Source: Desulfurobacteriaceae bacterium (lineage in GTDB: Bacteria > Aquificota > Aquificia > Desulfurobacteriales > DQVG01). From it: a stretch of 6,716 bases of DNA. Numbering within the stretch: the first letter of the stretch is position 1; the number at the start of each line of letters is the position of its first letter. Below, piece after piece: positions 1 to 6,459 of this stretch. The translations under genes were made by a program, and so were the position numbers. The stretch covers positions 1 to 6,716 of the forward strand of contig DQVG01000024.1 of NCBI GenBank assembly GCA_015661865.1, read 5' to 3'. Below the pieces are notes generated by a model that did not search any database, was not told the origin of the DNA, and worked only from the letters and a program-made list of their open reading frames with translations.

Positions 1-13
1 AGCTGAGGTTTAT

Positions 14-394
14 ATGAAACTCCTAGTTGGAATTGATATTGTTGAAAATGACAGAATAAAAGAAATTAAAAGTTTAGAAAAATTTTTAAATAAAATTTTC
101 CCGGAAGGTCTTTCTTATTGTAAAGAAAACAGAATAGGGGAATTTTATGGGTGTATAGCTGCTAGATTTGCTTTAAAAGAAGCTTTTATTAAAGCTTTTT
201 CAAAATTAGATATAGAGATATTTTTCTCAGATATAAAAATTATAAGGGGAGGGAAAAATTTAAAAGTTGAGTTTTCTGAAAAACTTCAAAATATTTTAAA
301 GGAAAAAAATATAAACCTAAAATTTGATTTTAGTATATCTCACGAAAGAAAATACTCTGTAGCTACGGTTATTTTATATATTGATGAAGATTAA
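14..394 (+). CDS. acpS: Holo-[acyl-carrier-protein] synthase (AcpS)
   Basis: This cytosolic enzyme transfers the 4'-phosphopantetheine arm of coenzyme A onto a serine of apo-acyl carrier protein, activating it for fatty acid synthesis. The 126-residue length is normal for the single-domain AcpS family. The N-terminal GIDIV motif carries the metal-binding Asp8. The central ARFALKEAF block (residues 50-58) carries Glu56, the second magnesium ligand, and Lys55. The family SISH motif is at residues 107-110. ATG at 14 is chosen because a GAGG ribosome binding site lies at 5-8 and the family begins just before GIDIV. The ATG sits in an ATGA, so an upstream gene could end at 15-17; another in-frame stop lies at 4-6. 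Too little sequence remains to identify that neighbour, although pdxJ often precedes acpS. The assignment is secure from motifs alone. Confidence 0.95.
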   Translation: MKLLVGIDIVENDRIKEIKSLEKFLNKIFPEGLSYCKENRIGEFYGCIAARFALKEAFIKAFSKLDIEIFFSDIKIIRGGKNLKVEFSEKLQNILKEKNINLKFDFSISHERKYSVATVILYIDED

Positions 395-411
395 AATTTA
401 CAATATATAAA
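381..411 (+). promoter_or_regulatory. Candidate sigma-70-type promoter for the gyrA unit
   Basis: A TTGATG hexamer at 381-386, inside the last codons of acpS, is followed by a TATATAAA stretch. This gives a -10 of TATATA at 404-409 with a 17-base spacer, or TATAAA at 406-411 with 19 bases. Transcription would then start near 416-418 and give gyrA a leader of about 120 bases containing the inverted repeat at 436-467. A weaker alternative is TTGATA at 462-467 with TATTAG at 486-491 (18-base spacer). In DNA this AT-rich, such matches occur often by chance. Confidence 0.35.
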
Positions 412-435
412 ACTTAATTAGAAAAAAATATGAAA

Positions 436-467
436 TATCAAGTTTAACCCCAAGTTAAAACTTGATA
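436..467 (+). repeat. Inverted repeat / hairpin upstream of gyrA
   Basis: TATCAAGTTT (436-445) and AAACTTGATA (458-467) are perfect 10-base inverted copies. If A457 is bulged, two more A-T pairs extend the stem to 12 pairs with a loop at 448-454. The loop side contains a further CAAGTT at 451-456, so the core occurs three times: direct at 439 and 451 (12 bases apart) and inverted at 459-464. The stem has only two G-C pairs and no continuous T-run follows, so it is a poor intrinsic terminator. A protein operator or a leader RNA structure is more likely. Confidence 0.6.
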
Positions 468-528
468 AACTTTCCATTTTATCTTTATTAGCATAAGTTA
501 AAATTAACCTTAAAATTAATTTTTTTTT

Positions 529-534
529 GGGGGA
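529..534 (+). promoter_or_regulatory. gyrA ribosome binding site (decides start)
   Basis: GGGGGA lies 4 bases before ATG 539. The reading frame is open back to a TTG at 527, but starting there would place this G-rich site inside the coding region and leave no Shine-Dalgarno upstream. ATG 539 is therefore the start. A similar G-rich site, AGGGGG, precedes tldE. Confidence 0.75.
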
Positions 535-538
535 AAAC

Positions 539-2884
539 ATGAGTATTATCCGAGTTCCCATAGAAGAGGAACTTAAGCAATCTTATTTAGATTATGCTAT
601 GAGTGTAATTATTGGAAGGGCTATTCCAGATGTTAGGGATGGACTTAAACCTGTTCAAAGAAGGATTTTATATACAATGTATGAGCTTAATTTATATCCA
701 GATAGACCTTATAAAAAATCAGCTAGAGTTGTCGGAGGGGTTTTAGCTAATTACCATCCTCATGGAGATGCCCCAGTTTATGAAGCTTTAGTTAGAATGG
801 CTCAAGACTTTAATATGAGATATCCCTTAATTGATCCTCAGGGAAATTTTGGATCTATAGATGGGGATCCTCCTGCTGCCCAAAGATATACCGAATGTAG
901 ATTATCAAAGTTTGCTTTTGAAAATTTTTTTGGAGAAGATATTCATAAAAATACTGTAGATTTTAGACCGAATTATGATAATACTACTTTAGAACCTGAA
1001 GTTTTACCTTCCAAAGTCCCTCATATTTTAATTAACGGAGCTATAGGAATTGCAGTAGGTATGGCCACTCAAATACCTCCTCATAATTTAAAGGAAGTTT
1101 GTCAAGCTACTAAGTATCTTTTAGATAATCCCCAAGCTAGCATTAAAGATTTAATGCAATTTATTTTAGGTCCGGATTTTCCAACGGGAGCAGAAATTAT
1201 AAATAAAAGGGATTTAGAGCAAATTTATAAGACCGGAAAAGGAACTATAGTTATAAGAAGTAAGTATAAGATAATTGAATCTAAAAAGGGAAAGTCTCAA
1301 ATAATAATAAATGAAATTCCTTATTTAGTTAATAAAGCTGAGCTTATTAAACAAATTGCTCGCCTTGTAAAAGATAGAAAAATAGAAGGAATTTCAGATA
1401 TTAGAGATGAAAGTGATAAAGAAGGTATAAGAATTGTTATAGATGTAAAAAAAGATTTTAATCCTCAAATTCTTCTATCAAAGTTATTTGAGCTTACTGA
1501 TCTTCAAACTAATTATCATGTAAATATGATTGCTATTGTAGATGGCCAACCTAAGGAGGTAAATTTAAAAGATATACTAGAAGAATTTATAAAATTTAGA
1601 ACTCAAGTAGTATTAAGAAGGGCAAAATTTGACTTAGAAAAGGTTTTAAAAAGACTTTCTATCTTAGAAGGTTTATTAATAGCATTAAAAGATATAGATC
1701 GAGTAATTTCCATAATAAAAGAAAGTGCTCAAGTTAAAGAAGCTTATGAAAAATTAAAAGAAATTTATAAACTTTCAGATGATCAGGTTCAATCTATTTT
1801 GGATATGAAACTTCAAAAATTAACATCTTTGGAAAAGGAAAAATTGGAAACTGAAAAAAGGGAACTTGAAAATAAAAAGAAATATTTGGAAAAAGTTATA
1901 AAAGATCCTCAAGAACTTGTATCCATTATAAAAACAGAATTAGATTTTATGATGGATAATTTAGCAGATGAAAGAAGAACTTCTATTTGTGATAAAGAGC
2001 TAAAATATATTCCAAAAATAGATATAAAAGATAAAGAGCTTTTCTTTGCTCTTTCCAGCGAAGGAAATATAAAATTATTATCTTTAGATGAAGTTTCTAA
2101 ATTAAAAAGATTTTTTGAAAAAGATACCGTAAAACTTCTTGTAAAAACAAATGCTCAAGATACCTTAATTTTATTTACAAACTTTGGTAAATCTTATAAA
2201 CTTCCTGCTTATGAAATAGGTAAATTAAAAAATATTAAATCTCTTTTACCTATTGCTCCAAATGAGGAAATAGTTTCTATTATATCTACTAAAGATTTTG
2301 AAGGAAAAATTTTGACTTTAACAAAACAAGGATATATTAAAAAACTTTTCCTCAAAGAATTTAAAGATATTTCTCATATGGGAGTAAAATGTGTAAATTT
2401 ATCTAGTGCAGATTCTTTGGTTGATGTGGCTTTGGATAAACAATTTGTATTTATAACAACTATTCAAGGAAAATCCATTAAGTTTCTTTCCGAAGAAGTA
2501 AGAGTTATGACTTTAGGAGCTAGGGGAGTCCAAGCTATTTCCCTTTCTCAAGGAGATTTTGTTACTAATTTAAATACTTTTGAAAAAGAAGATAATTTAT
2601 TTGTATGTACCTTTACAAAAGAAGGTTATGGAAAAAGAACAAGTTTAGATCAATATCCTCTTCAAAAAAGAGCTGGAAAGGGAGTTATTACGGTAAGGTT
2701 ATCTGAAGAGGATGTTCTTTTAAAGGCTTATTGTTTAGAAAAAGAAGATAAGGTTATCTTAGGTCTTGAAGATAAATCTGTAAAAAGGTTAAAAGTAAAA
2801 AATTTACCTAATTTAACTAGAGATACTAAAGGAGAAAAATTGGTTCCTAAGAAAATAGAAGAGGTGGTTAAGTGGCCAAGCTAA
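539..2884 (+). CDS. gyrA: DNA gyrase subunit A
   Basis: GyrA is the DNA-cleaving and DNA-wrapping subunit of gyrase, which with GyrB introduces negative supercoils using ATP. The 781-residue product starts with the winged-helix breakage-reunion region. The catalytic tyrosine is Tyr117 in [19 protein letters not shown] spans 102-110, and the quinolone-determining segment [10 protein letters not shown] covers about 73-82. The tower and coiled-coil region follows (roughly 350-470). The C-terminal beta-pinwheel starts near residue 495. A GyrA box, QKRAGKG, at 709-715 (consensus QRRGGKG) favours gyrase over topoisomerase IV ParC. The protein ends soon after the pinwheel, in EEVVKWPS, without the long acidic tail of the Escherichia coli protein. 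Positions equivalent to E. coli Ser83, Ala84 and Asp87 are Ala78, Pro79 and Glu82. The end of the gene overlaps the next one by 13 bases, and gyrB is not in the window. Confidence 0.96.
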   Translation: MSIIRVPIEEELKQSYLDYAMSVIIGRAIPDVRDGLKPVQRRILYTMYELNLYPDRPYKKSARVVGGVLANYHPHGDAPVYEALVRMAQDFNMRYPLIDPQGNFGSIDGDPPAAQRYTECRLSKFAFENFFGEDIHKNTVDFRPNYDNTTLEPEVLPSKVPHILINGAIGIAVGMATQIPPHNLKEVCQATKYLLDNPQASIKDLMQFILGPDFPTGAEIINKRDLEQIYKTGKGTIVIRSKYKIIESKKGKSQIIINEIPYLVNKAELIKQIARLVKDRKIEGISDIRDESDKEGIRIVIDVKKDFNPQILLSKLFELTDLQTNYHVNMIAIVDGQPKEVNLKDILEEFIKFRTQVVLRRAKFDLEKVLKRLSILEGLLIALKDIDRVISIIKESAQVKEAYEKLKEIYKLSDDQVQSILDMKLQKLTSLEKEKLETEKRELENKKKYLEKVIKDPQELVSIIKTELDFMMDNLADERRTSICDKELKYIPKIDIKDKELFFALSSEGNIKLLSLDEVSKLKRFFEKDTVKLLVKTNAQDTLILFTNFGKSYKLPAYEIGKLKNIKSLLPIAPNEEIVSIISTKDFEGKILTLTKQGYIKKLFLKEFKDISHMGVKCVNLSSADSLVDVALDKQFVFITTIQGKSIKFLSEEVRVMTLGARGVQAISLSQGDFVTNLNTFEKEDNLFVCTFTKEGYGKRTSLDQYPLQKRAGKGVITVRLSEEDVLLKAYCLEKEDKVILGLEDKSVKRLKVKNLPNLTRDTKGEKLVPKKIEEVVKWPS
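2861..2867 (+). promoter_or_regulatory. Ribosome binding site for the ttuA-like gene, inside gyrA
   Basis: GAGGTGG lies within the last codons of gyrA, 4 bases before the GTG at 2872 (7 bases if GAGG alone is counted). It supports the GTG start and the 13-base overlap with gyrA. Ribosomes finishing gyrA would pass directly over it, which suggests translational coupling. Confidence 0.7.
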
Positions 2885-3804
2885 TAAGATGTAAATTTTG
2901 CAAGAATTTTCCTTATATATTTTTAAAAGAATACAGACTTTATTTATGTAAAGAGCATTTTATTTCTTGGATAGAAAATTATGTATATGAAGCTATAAAA
3001 GAATATAAAATGTTTTCTCATAAGGATAAGATTTTAGTTTGTGTCTCTGGGGGAAAAGATAGTATAGCTTTAGTTAGTATTTTAAATTCTTTAGGATATA
3101 AAATCTATCCTTTTTTTATTGATTTGGGAATTAAAAACTTTAGCAAAACTTCCTTAAAGGTCGTTTATAAAGTCTGTCAAATTTTAAATTTACCTTTATA
3201 TATTTATGATATAAAAGGTTGCTTAAGCTACTCCATAAAAGAAATCTCAAAAGCTTTAAAGAGATCTGAGTTTTGTTCTATTTGTGGGACTTTAAAAAGA
3301 TATATTATGGAAATAGCAGCTAGATATTTTAAAGTAGATGTGATAGCTACGGGTCACAACTTAAATGATGAGACTGAAAATTTATTTTTAAATGTTTTAA
3401 ATTGGAAAATTACTTATCTTGCTCGTCAAGGTCCAGTTTTAAAAGAGGAAAAGGGATTTAAAAAAAAGGTTAAACCTTTATTTAAGTTAAGGGAAAAGTA
3501 TCTGTATTTTTATGTAAAAGCGAAAAATTTACCTTTTGTTGAGGAAAAATGTCCTTATTCTAAGGGAGCTACAAGGTATATTTATAGAAAAGTTCTTAAT
3601 TTTCTTGAGGAAAATATGCCAGGATGCTTACTTAGATTTTATCTAGAGTTTTTAAGAAAAGCAAAACCTATTTTTGAAAAAGCTTTAGATCAAGAAAGTC
3701 AAAAACTTCATCCTTGCCCAAAATGTTTTTATCCAACTTCCCGCAAAGATAAATGTTTAGTATGTTCCTATTTAGAGAAAACTCAAAAGAGATTTAAAAA
3801 TTAA
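2872..3804 (+). CDS. ttuA: TtuA-type tRNA 2-thiolation enzyme (PP-loop ATPase, TtcA/TtuA family)
   Basis: The 310-residue product is a cytosolic PP-loop sulfurtransferase. An N-terminal zinc site has Cys7, Cys10, Cys26 and His29. The ATP loop SGGKDS is at 59-64. GHNLNDE at 161-167 carries the likely catalytic Asp166. Cys135, Cys138 and Cys227 match the three ligands of the TtuA iron-sulfur cluster; the spacings of 3 and 89 agree with Cys130, Cys133 and Cys222 as I recall them for Thermus thermophilus. A C-terminal zinc site has Cys282, Cys285, Cys295 and Cys298. The two zinc sites separate TtuA from the related TtcA, which thiolates C32. TtuA converts 5-methyluridine 54 in the T loop to its 2-thio form, stabilising tRNA at high temperature, with sulfur supplied by TtuB. 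Activity on U54 is inferred from family membership. The GTG start is supported by its ribosome binding site and by the zinc site beginning at residue 7. Confidence 0.87.
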   Translation: MAKLIRCKFCKNFPYIFLKEYRLYLCKEHFISWIENYVYEAIKEYKMFSHKDKILVCVSGGKDSIALVSILNSLGYKIYPFFIDLGIKNFSKTSLKVVYKVCQILNLPLYIYDIKGCLSYSIKEISKALKRSEFCSICGTLKRYIMEIAARYFKVDVIATGHNLNDETENLFLNVLNWKITYLARQGPVLKEEKGFKKKVKPLFKLREKYLYFYVKAKNLPFVEEKCPYSKGATRYIYRKVLNFLEENMPGCLLRFYLEFLRKAKPIFEKALDQESQKLHPCPKCFYPTSRKDKCLVCSYLEKTQKRFKN

Positions 3805-3805
3805 A

Positions 3806-3811
3806 AGGGGG
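3806..3811 (+). promoter_or_regulatory. tldE ribosome binding site
   Basis: AGGGGG lies between the TAA of the ttuA-like gene and ATG 3817, with a 5-base spacer. The whole gap is 12 bases and leaves no room for a separate terminator. This supports co-transcription and fixes the tldE start. Confidence 0.75.
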
Positions 3812-3816
3812 ATAAA

Positions 3817-5136
3817 ATGAATATAAAAAATTTAATTGATAAACTTTCTAATTATCTAGCTTCCAAGGTGGAAAGCTTTGATATATTTATGGAAAGAAGT
3901 TTTTCAAAATCTTTATCTACAAAAGATTTAAAACTTGAAAAATATCAAGTTAAAGAAAGTTTAAACTTAGGTATTAGAGTAGTAAAAAATAATAAACTTG
4001 GTTTTGCAACTACCAATATAATAGATGAAAAAAATATCTTTGAAGTGGCAGATACAGCCATAGAGCTTTCTAAATTTTCTGATCCAGATGATTATCCCTT
4101 TGCCAAAAAGGAAGAGCACAAGGAATTTAATATAAAACTTTTTTATCCTCAAAGAGATATTTCCTTTGAGGAGATGCTTTCTTTTGCCTTAGATATTGAA
4201 AATAAACTAAGAAAAGATAAAAGAATAATTGGAATAAGAAAATCTGGAGTAAGTGTTTCAGAAGGAGAAGTTTATTATCTTAATCATTTAAATAATTTTT
4301 ATCATTTAAAGTTTTCCACTTCTTCAAGTAGCGTTTTAGCTATAGGGCAAGGCAAAAAAGACCGTCAGTATACTTGGGGCGCAGATGTTAAAAGAAGCTT
4401 TTCTTTTTTAGAACCTCAAAAGATAGTTAAAGAAGCTCAAGAAAATTTAAATTATCTTTTAGATGCTGAGGAAATAGAAACTCAAACTATAAATATAGTT
4501 TTTTCAGAAGAAATGGTAGAAGAACTAATTACTTCTTTGGGCGTAGCTTTTTTAGGCAAAAATATCTTAAGAGGAAAATCTCTTTTTAAAGACTCTTTAG
4601 GAGAAAAAATAGCCTCTGAAAAATTATCTCTTTTAGATAGCCCTATAGAAAAGGAAGGTTTATCTTCCACTCCTTATGATGGGGAAGGAGTAAAGACATT
4701 TAAAAAATTTGTAATTGAAAAAGGAGTTTTAAAGAATTTTATTTTAGACCTTTATACAGCTAATAAACTTAATATGAAAACTACTGGAAACTGCTCCCGG
4801 GGAGCTGCTTCTTTACCTGCTCCTCACTTTTCTAATCTCATAGTTTTACCTTCTAAAGCTACCCAAGAAGATTTATTTGAAGGCAAAGTTTTATATGTGA
4901 TTTCTGCTATGGGCCTTCATACCATAGATCCTATTTCGGGGGATTTTTCTATAGGTGTTGAAGGAGCCTTATTTGAAAATGGAAAACATATCAAAAATGT
5001 AAGAGGGGTTACTTTAGCTGGAAATGTAAAAGATCTTTTAAACAATATATCTTTGATAGGAAATAACTTAAAGTGGATGGGTTCTTTTGCAGCTCCTAAG
5101 ATAAGAGTAGATGGTCTAAAGGTAGCTGGTTTGTAG
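3817..5136 (+). CDS. pmbA: TldE/PmbA family metalloprotease subunit
   Basis: The 439-residue length and overall pattern match PmbA (TldE). This is the non-catalytic partner of TldD in a cytosolic heterodimeric metalloprotease that trims unfolded peptides, such as the microcin B17 leader and the CcdA antitoxin in Escherichia coli. Diagnostic stretches are GLSSTPYDGEGV at 281-292, TTGNCSRG at 322-329, DPISGDFSIGVEG at 371-383 and TLAGNVKDL near 405. No HExxxH zinc motif is present, which separates it from the catalytic TldD. There is no signal peptide or membrane segment. It is the last gene of the gyrA unit. TldD is not in the window, so the partner must be encoded elsewhere if the pathway works as in other bacteria. 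The physiological substrate cannot be told from the sequence. Confidence 0.9.
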   Translation: MNIKNLIDKLSNYLASKVESFDIFMERSFSKSLSTKDLKLEKYQVKESLNLGIRVVKNNKLGFATTNIIDEKNIFEVADTAIELSKFSDPDDYPFAKKEEHKEFNIKLFYPQRDISFEEMLSFALDIENKLRKDKRIIGIRKSGVSVSEGEVYYLNHLNNFYHLKFSTSSSSVLAIGQGKKDRQYTWGADVKRSFSFLEPQKIVKEAQENLNYLLDAEEIETQTINIVFSEEMVEELITSLGVAFLGKNILRGKSLFKDSLGEKIASEKLSLLDSPIEKEGLSSTPYDGEGVKTFKKFVIEKGVLKNFILDLYTANKLNMKTTGNCSRGAASLPAPHFSNLIVLPSKATQEDLFEGKVLYVISAMGLHTIDPISGDFSIGVEGALFENGKHIKNVRGVTLAGNVKDLLNNISLIGNNLKWMGSFAAPKIRVDGLKVAGL

Positions 5137-5229
5137 TTTAATCAAATAGTTTAGTTTTTGTTATAATTTAAATGTAATTTAAGGAAATTTATAAAAAATT
5201 TAAAATAAAAAAATTTTGCGAGCGCTAAA
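5137..5229 (+). other. AT-rich leader region before flgE
   Basis: This 93-base gap separates the housekeeping unit from the flagellar genes. It has an extended -10 element near its left end. Positions 5185-5217 are 33 consecutive A or T bases arranged as A-tracts. A short G/C-rich block, GCGAGCGC, lies at 5218-5225 just before the ATG. I see no convincing terminator for tldE: no stem precedes the short T-run at 5155-5159. Confidence 0.6.
5159..5167 (+). promoter_or_regulatory. Candidate extended -10 promoter for flgE-fliQ
   Basis: TGTTATAAT is a perfect TGnTATAAT extended -10 element, placed 22 bases after the tldE stop. The upstream -35 region is poor (TTAATC at 5138-5143, 18-base spacer), which an extended -10 can tolerate. 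Transcription would start near 5174, leaving a leader of about 55 bases. No sigma-28 or sigma-54 flagellar consensus was found in the gap. The element would let flgE be transcribed independently of the gyrA unit. Confidence 0.5.
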
Positions 5230-6456
5230 ATGATAAGTAGCTTTTTTGTAGGAGCTAATACGTTACTTACAGAAAGTCAGGATTTAACAATTATTTCAGA
5301 TAATATAGCAAATGTAAATACTATAGGATATAAAGAAAAGGTCCCGGTATTTTCATCCGTTTTAGCTCAAGTTAGCACTTCAGAATCTGGTTCTAAGGAA
5401 GTTGCAAGTTATGTTGGTATCTCTCAGACTTTAAATAATTTTTCTCAAGGAATATTAATGCAAACTGATCAACCTCTTAACGTAGCTATTACCGGACCCG
5501 GTTTTTTTGTAGTTTCCGATGGTTCTCAATTTTATTATACGCGTAATGGAGAGTTTAAACTTACAAAAGAAGATGATAAAGTATATATAACTACTCCCGA
5601 TGGCTTAAAGGTTTTAGGAACAAAAAATGTAAATTTATCTTTAACTGAGTTAAGCTCCTTATCTCCTATAGATATACCTTTTTCCATTCCCCCAAAACCA
5701 ACTACAACTATAAAATTTTGTCAAACTAATTTAGAAGCCGCAGCTTCTATATGTGAAGCTCCCTTTGATCCACTTAATTCAAAAAGTTATAATTTTTCTT
5801 CTAGTGTTAAGGTTTATGATGCAAAGGGCAATATTCATAATATAGAAGTTTACTTTAGAAAAGTTGAAGATAGCAAATGGGAAGTATATTTTGGGAAAGA
5901 TCAAAATATTTTTAATAAAGATAATCCAATAACTTTAGAATTTGACTCAACTGGAAAATTAATTTCTGTAAATGGTCAAAATACTACCCAAGCTTTTTTA
6001 AAGTTTGAAGGCATTTTAGATAACTTAATAACAATTGATTTTAGAAAAGTAACAAATTGGTCTTATAACTTTACTATTCAAGTAGAAAGTGATGGTTATC
6101 CTTTGGGAGAGCTTACTTCTTTAGGTGTTTCAAAGGAAGGTATTGTAACTGTTAACTATTCAAATGGAATATCTAAAAATATTGCTCGTTTAGCATTGGC
6201 ATATTTTTCAGATGAGCAAGCTTTAACAGAAATATCTGGAGCAAGATTTGTAGATACATTAAATAAAGCTAATCCAAAATATTTTCCAGCTGGCTATGTA
6301 TCTTCGATTTTACCAAGTGCTTTAGAAGCCTCAAATGTAGATATGTCAAAACAAATTATTAATTTGATTAAAGCTCAAAGAATTTATCAAGCAAATTCAA
6401 AAGCTGTAATTACTTCTGATGAATTTGTAGTAGATGCTTTAGGTCTTAAAAGGTAA
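5230..6456 (+). CDS. flgE: Flagellar hook protein FlgE
   Basis: FlgE is exported through the flagellar type III apparatus and polymerises outside the cell into the hook, the universal joint between rod and filament. The 408-residue protein has the N-terminal rod/hook helix with the DNIANVNTIGYK signature at 24-35. The flagellar core motif GPGFFVVSDG at 89-98 is followed by YYTRNGEF at 102-109. The C-terminal helix begins with SNVDMS at 368-373 and ends in DALGLKR, as in axial proteins. The length fits FlgE better than FlgG or FlgF (about 250-260 residues). No Sec signal is present, as expected. It contains only two cysteines, Cys164 and Cys175, 11 residues apart. ATG 5230 gives the usual family N-terminus, but its ribosome binding site is weak (GAG at 5220-5222). 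fliQ follows after 3 bases. Confidence 0.92.
   Translation: MISSFFVGANTLLTESQDLTIISDNIANVNTIGYKEKVPVFSSVLAQVSTSESGSKEVASYVGISQTLNNFSQGILMQTDQPLNVAITGPGFFVVSDGSQFYYTRNGEFKLTKEDDKVYITTPDGLKVLGTKNVNLSLTELSSLSPIDIPFSIPPKPTTTIKFCQTNLEAAASICEAPFDPLNSKSYNFSSSVKVYDAKGNIHNIEVYFRKVEDSKWEVYFGKDQNIFNKDNPITLEFDSTGKLISVNGQNTTQAFLKFEGILDNLITIDFRKVTNWSYNFTIQVESDGYPLGELTSLGVSKEGIVTVNYSNGISKNIARLALAYFSDEQALTEISGARFVDTLNKANPKYFPAGYVSSILPSALEASNVDMSKQIINLIKAQRIYQANSKAVITSDEFVVDALGLKR
6450..6453 (+). promoter_or_regulatory. fliQ ribosome binding site inside the flgE end
   Basis: AAGG at 6450-6453 overlaps the final Lys and Arg codons of flgE and lies 6 bases before ATG 6460. With only 3 bases between the flgE stop and the fliQ start, the two genes are probably translated from one message and may be coupled. 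Confidence 0.6.
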
Positions 6457-6459
6457 ACT

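Larger units (their letters stand above)
395..538 (+). other. Non-coding leader between acpS and gyrA
   Basis: This 144-base gap holds no credible open reading frame. In order it contains a possible -10 element, the CAAGTT inverted repeat at 436-467, a tandem pair of TTAAAATTAA at 498-507 and 510-519, nine T residues (520-528), five G residues (529-533) and the gyrA start. It is the only structured non-coding segment of any length in the left half of the window. It probably contains the control region of gyrA and the genes downstream of it. Confidence 0.7.

Noticed and set aside
1..17. End of an upstream gene, perhaps pdxJ
   Set aside because: Two stops are possible (4-6 or 15-17, the latter as an ATGA overlap), but at most four or five codons are visible, too few to support a feature.
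436..490. Rho-independent terminator for acpS at the CAAGTT hairpin
   Set aside because: Only two G-C pairs occur in the stem and the T-rich stretch after it is broken by A and C, so a regulatory element is more likely.
500..528. Intrinsic terminator: AAAATTAA pairing with TTAATTTT followed by a T-run
   Set aside because: The stem is purely A-T and would be unstable, especially in a thermophile, and it lies directly against the gyrA ribosome site where termination would make little sense.
527..538. Alternative TTG start for gyrA adding four residues
   Set aside because: The G-rich ribosome site would lie inside the coding region, nothing resembling a Shine-Dalgarno precedes the TTG, and ATG 539 gives the usual GyrA N-terminus.
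539..2884. ParC (topoisomerase IV subunit A) instead of GyrA
   Set aside because: A recognisable GyrA box, QKRAGKG, lies in a full-length C-terminal pinwheel, which favours gyrase.
3967..4152. Minus-strand open frame of 61 codons inside tldE
   Set aside because: It lies wholly antisense to a well-conserved gene, shows no recognisable family and has a low-complexity composition rich in Ile, Phe and Lys.
4482..4670. Minus-strand open frame of 62 codons inside tldE
   Set aside because: It is antisense to conserved PmbA sequence and matches no family I recognise.
5200..5225. Sigma-54 promoter suggested by TTTTGC before flgE
   Set aside because: No GG lies 10-11 bases upstream of the GC, so the -24 half is absent.
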